Origin: Spirochaetales bacterium
GTDB taxonomy: Bacteria > Spirochaetota > Leptospiria > Leptospirales > Leptonemataceae
Direction of reading: 5' to 3'
NCBI GenBank assembly: GCA_024233935.1
Contig: JACKOY010000006.1
Location: 128,641 to 192,640, forward strand
DNA length: 64,000 bases
Part shown: positions 61,371 through 64,000 of the stretch, piece by piece
Position numbering within the stretch: position 1 is the first letter of the stretch
How the letters are laid out: each line of letters starts with the position of its first letter
Notes under the pieces: generated by a model
The model's input: only the letters and a program-made list of their open reading frames with translations
What the model was told of the DNA's origin: nothing
The model's database searches: none
Position numbers and translations under genes: made by a program

Positions 61371-61754
61371 ATGCTGAAGAAGCTGAAACTCTATGCTACG
61401 TTGACTCTGATCCTGGTGTTGCTTTTGGCCGGAGGCACCGGGGCCTACTTCTATTATGGCAACTACAGCACCGGTAGCCGCTCGGGTCGCCTGATCAAAC
61501 TGAGCCATCGCGGCTTTCTGTTCTCAACCTGGGAGGGGCAGCTGGATATGGGCGGTATCTCCGGCAATCTGGACTCCCGACAACTCAGCTCAATCTGGGA
61601 CTTCTCGGTTTCCGGGGATGACGAAGCCCTGCTGGCCAGCCTGGACCAAAACACCGGGCGGCGCGTGAAGCTCTACTACGATGAGAAGTTCATCCACGTG
61701 TTCTGGCGCGGAGACACAAAGTACTTCGTTACGCGCATGGAGCTTCTGGAATAA
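61371..61754 (+). CDS. Small membrane-anchored protein
   Basis: 127 residues. One membrane helix (YATLTLILVLLLAGGTGAYFYYG) near the N-terminus, then SGRLIKLSHRGFLFSTWEGQLDMGG, IWDFSVSGDD, GRRVKLYYDEKFIHVFWRGDTKYFVTRMELL. This family is widespread and often mislabelled as 6-phosphogluconate dehydrogenase in databases; it has no dehydrogenase residues. The soluble part is beta-rich. It follows the FapA gene by 53 nt on the same strand. Confidence 0.82.
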   Translation: MLKKLKLYATLTLILVLLLAGGTGAYFYYGNYSTGSRSGRLIKLSHRGFLFSTWEGQLDMGGISGNLDSRQLSSIWDFSVSGDDEALLASLDQNTGRRVKLYYDEKFIHVFWRGDTKYFVTRMELLE

Positions 61755-61787
61755 CGGGTAGCCCTGGCGACGAACGCCCGGGAGGCT

Positions 61788-63077
61788 TCAGTTCAGACAC
61801 TCGGTCGGTCGACCCAGCATGTAGCAATTTTGCACCCAGCGACCGTTGACGCGTTCGCGCCATTCCCCGTGTTTCTTGCCGGCCATCAGCTCGCCTTCCG
61901 CCACACTCTGGCCGTTGGCGTCAAAGAAAGTCCAGACGCCGCCCCGAACCACATTGAACTCCAACGCGTCGGTTTCTTGATTGTACTTCACCAGACCGAC
62001 GTTGACGCTGCCTTCGGCAACCTTGCGGCCGTTTTCGTACGCCTCATGGCGGGCCGGTACAAATTCGTTGTCTTCGAAAACAAAACGCGCCAGTATCTGC
62101 CCGTTCTTGTCCCAGAAGGTCCAGGTACCGTTGCGTACGTGCTCCCGCGGGCCCTCGGCCATCTTCTCCCCGCTGCGATAATACTCGGTCCAGGTGCCCG
62201 TGCGCAATCCGGTGGACCGGGAGTATGAACCGGTCATTGCAAGCTTGCCGTCGGGATAATATATCTTCCAGAATCCGGTTCGCTTTCCGCAGTTCTCTGG
62301 ATTTCCCTGCGGAGGGCTGTCCCGGCACTCGTCGCTGGTGTCGGCCCAGTGCTCGCCTTCGGATTGAACCTGTCCGTTTGGATAGTACGTACGGCCCGGC
62401 CCGGAACGCAAGCCCCCACTGTAGTTGCCGCGAAATTGAATGTACCACTGACGGGTTTCCGGATCGTTACCGCATTCCTGCCACTCGCCATCTTTGTCGC
62501 CCAAAACGTACGGCCCGCGCGAAACGCAATCGCTGTTCACCGAGGCCCGCATTTCCCAGATGCCGGTGCGCTTGCCTTCCGCGTAATCCCCGCGTTCTTT
62601 CCATTGTGTGGTTCCAGGAAAGTAGGCAACTTCGGGACCATGTTTCTTGTTATCCGCATAGTTGGAAACACGCAATAGCTGGCCTTCGTCGTCGTATTGC
62701 TTCCACTCGCCGGTGCGGCCATCGTTTTCATAGCGGCCCGCCGCCAGGACCCGACCATTGGCATGGTATTGCTCCCATTGGCCGGTCTTAGCAAGTCGGC
62801 GGAGTTGGTCGTCGGGCAGGTCCTCGACATCGTCACAGCTCGAACCCTGGGGCGGTGTTACCGGACCGCGATCCACCACGTAATCCTGCTGATTATCAAA
62901 AGTGCTGCGAATGGTCTGGCCGCCGGAACACTCAATTCGGTAGGTAAAGCGCGGGCCCTCTTCGTCACCGCCGCCGCCGCCACCGGACTGGCACGAAAGA
63001 ACCAGGGCCGCCAGGCTCAGGAGTAGCAGGCCCCAAAGCCGGGAAAAAAAACGGGACACGACCAGAATAAAAGACAC
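61788..63077 (-). CDS. MORN-repeat lipoprotein
   Basis: 429 residues. GTG 63077 is chosen over an upstream ATG because GGAGG lies 5 nt before it. Lipoprotein signal LWGLLLLSLAALVLSC followed by a Gly6 run. The body has about ten MORN/YwqK-like units: GQWEQYHANGRVLAAGRY, GEWKQYDDEGQLLRVSNY, GFWKIYYPDGKLAMTGSY, GTWTEYYRSGEKMAEG and GVWTFFDANGQSVAEGEL, with several Cys between. Such proteins are displayed at the cell surface; the repeats form stacked beta-hairpins. Binding partner unknown. Confidence 0.85.
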   Translation of the reverse strand: MSFILVVSRFFSRLWGLLLLSLAALVLSCQSGGGGGGDEEGPRFTYRIECSGGQTIRSTFDNQQDYVVDRGPVTPPQGSSCDDVEDLPDDQLRRLAKTGQWEQYHANGRVLAAGRYENDGRTGEWKQYDDEGQLLRVSNYADNKKHGPEVAYFPGTTQWKERGDYAEGKRTGIWEMRASVNSDCVSRGPYVLGDKDGEWQECGNDPETRQWYIQFRGNYSGGLRSGPGRTYYPNGQVQSEGEHWADTSDECRDSPPQGNPENCGKRTGFWKIYYPDGKLAMTGSYSRSTGLRTGTWTEYYRSGEKMAEGPREHVRNGTWTFWDKNGQILARFVFEDNEFVPARHEAYENGRKVAEGSVNVGLVKYNQETDALEFNVVRGGVWTFFDANGQSVAEGELMAGKKHGEWRERVNGRWVQNCYMLGRPTECLN

Positions 63078-63222
63078 GACGACCTCCAAAGATTCGGCAG
63101 CCCCCAAGCGCCGCAGTTCACAACTGCCATGTGGCGGACGGAGCGGCCAGTACTATTTGACGAAGCCGGCTCTCCCGGGTTTTCCGCTTTGCAGGGAAGA
63201 CCCCTTTTGCAATCCCTATGAG

Positions 63223-64000
63223 ATGCGCAGAGTCCCGGCGGCTACCATCCTGCTTGCGCTGTTCGCCTGTAGCGCCAATGGGCCACCCTTTCGTGACGCG
63301 CCCCCCGGTTCACCGGCTGCCCTGGACGGCCACTACCGCTTTTCGCCGGACTTGCGCTTCTATCGCGGTTTGCAGCTGGGAGAGGCCTACTTTGAAAGTG
63401 GCCGGAACGAGACGCATTTCACACTGCGTTTTCTGGGCTTCCCGACTGCCGGCGGCATTCGGGTCCGGCGCTACGAAGGCACCGCCGTCGAAATCGACGG
63501 GAGAATCGAACTGCGATCCGAACGCTGTTACCTGCTGGGCAAACGAACCTGGACAGATCGTCTGCGGCCACTGGAGCGTTGGGATTGCCCGCATATCTTT
63601 CTGACCTTGCGCCGCGAAGCCGACGGTGCTCTCCACCGCATGTCGGCAGCATACGATACGCGGAGCGAATGGCTGGGGAACATCAGTCTGGTACCGATCC
63701 CGGCCTCAGGCCCGGCAAATTTCGCCGGGCAGGTGATTCTCGCGTCGGACGCCTTTCGCTACCCCGGTCCGCCACCCGAGTACGCGACAGGCGAGGACGA
63801 TCCGGCAACGACCGAAACGCTTCTTGAGCAGATGGAGTTGATCGTCTGGGGAGCCGAAGGCGGGCGGCTGTTGCGACGCGATCAGATTCTGCAGGTAGAA
63901 AGCGACAGGGGAACTCCAGTAGGCCAGATTCGCGTGCTTGCGCGTCCGGGCGATTTTATCCTCTGCGTATGGGCTGGAGATGCCACGATCCCGATCACAC
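63223..64000 (+). CDS. Lipoprotein, 3' end outside the window
   Basis: At least 259 residues from ATG 63223, open to the last base, so the protein is incomplete. MRRVPAATILLALFAC is a lipoprotein signal, Cys16 as the acylated residue (SANGPP linker). Mature landmarks: DGHYRFSPDLRFYRGLQLGEAYF, LRFLGFPTAGGIRVRRYEG, RTWTDRLRPLERWDCPHIFL and LLEQMELIVWGAEGGRLL. An overlapping shorter frame at 63218-63604 is out of this frame and is not the gene. Family not recognised. Confidence 0.78.
   Translation, partial: MRRVPAATILLALFACSANGPPFRDAPPGSPAALDGHYRFSPDLRFYRGLQLGEAYFESGRNETHFTLRFLGFPTAGGIRVRRYEGTAVEIDGRIELRSERCYLLGKRTWTDRLRPLERWDCPHIFLTLRREADGALHRMSAAYDTRSEWLGNISLVPIPASGPANFAGQVILASDAFRYPGPPPEYATGEDDPATTETLLEQMELIVWGAEGGRLLRRDQILQVESDRGTPVGQIRVLARPGDFILCVWAGDATIPIT

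Noticed and set aside
63218..63604. 128-codon frame as the last gene
   Set aside because: The frame from ATG 63223 has a lipoprotein signal and stays open to the window end with normal composition; the 63218 frame is its shadow.

Overview
The window reads as a chromosomal stretch of a GC-rich, outer-membrane-bearing bacterium. It has many lipoprotein signal peptides with loose lipoboxes, an OmpP1/FadL-type porin, an MCE lipid-transport operon, a SpoIIE-type phosphatase with a multi-TM sensor, a FapA/DUF342 protein, MORN-repeat lipoproteins and futalosine-pathway menaquinone genes. Together these fit a spirochaete of the Leptospirales (Leptonema/Turneriella-like) best. That placement is an inference from gene content; there is no rRNA or other phylogenetic marker here beyond tyrS, gatA/gatC, serC and hisF/hisE. 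No tRNA, rRNA, CRISPR array, insertion sequence, phage or plasmid gene was recognised.

Layout. 0-10.8 kb: a TetR repressor with a near-perfect operator, a divergent alpha/beta hydrolase, a c-type cytochrome, a FadL porin, small membrane proteins, a Coa1-domain protein, a degenerate HATPase-like protein and lipoproteins including an SH3b protein. 10.8-13.8 kb: a regulator-rich, partly damaged patch with an AraC activator followed by the remnant of a tandem second copy, an SDR gene with a frameshift, a MarR gene with two frameshifts and a thioredoxin-like protein. 13.9-19.6 kb: lipoproteins, two tandem serine beta-lactamase-family hydrolases and membrane proteins. 19.7-28 kb, mostly minus strand: CitE-like lyase, hisE, hisF, a 1070-residue signalling phosphatase, then MCE operon genes (ATPase, MCE protein, auxiliary lipoprotein, no permease) and a pterin carbinolamine dehydratase. 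28-34.9 kb: a frameshifted YbhB gene, lipoproteins, mqnA, a UbiA-family prenyltransferase, ubiX and tyrS. 35-43.9 kb: a fungal-type cystathionine gamma-synthase-like enzyme, gatA with a repetitive basic tail, gatC, a KimA-like transporter and an amino-acid permease. 44-53.6 kb: an esterase, two tandem DUF4139 proteins, a beta-propeller protein, a eukaryote-type (GT3) glycogen synthase, an Smr protein and an aminotransferase. 53.6-64 kb: bpt, serC, an SRPBCC-DUF5939 class III cyclase, a patatin phospholipase, FapA, a MORN lipoprotein and a lipoprotein that runs off the end.

Working groups. mqnA, the UbiA homologue and ubiX supply the first, prenylation and decarboxylation-cofactor steps of futalosine-type menaquinone synthesis. 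The MCE ATPase, MCE protein and auxiliary lipoprotein overlap by 4 nt and should form an inter-membrane lipid transporter with a permease encoded elsewhere. gatC-gatA provide two of the three subunits of the Glu/Asp-tRNA amidotransferase; gatB is not here.

Caution on sequence quality. At least four single-base indels can be placed by homologous reading frames (12.09, 13.19, 13.26 and 28.20 kb), several in homopolymers. They may be real lesions or draft-assembly errors. I did not find a clear undescribed defence or mobile system; the most unusual items are the repeat-encoded tail on GatA, the decaying AraC duplication and the large multi-domain signalling proteins.
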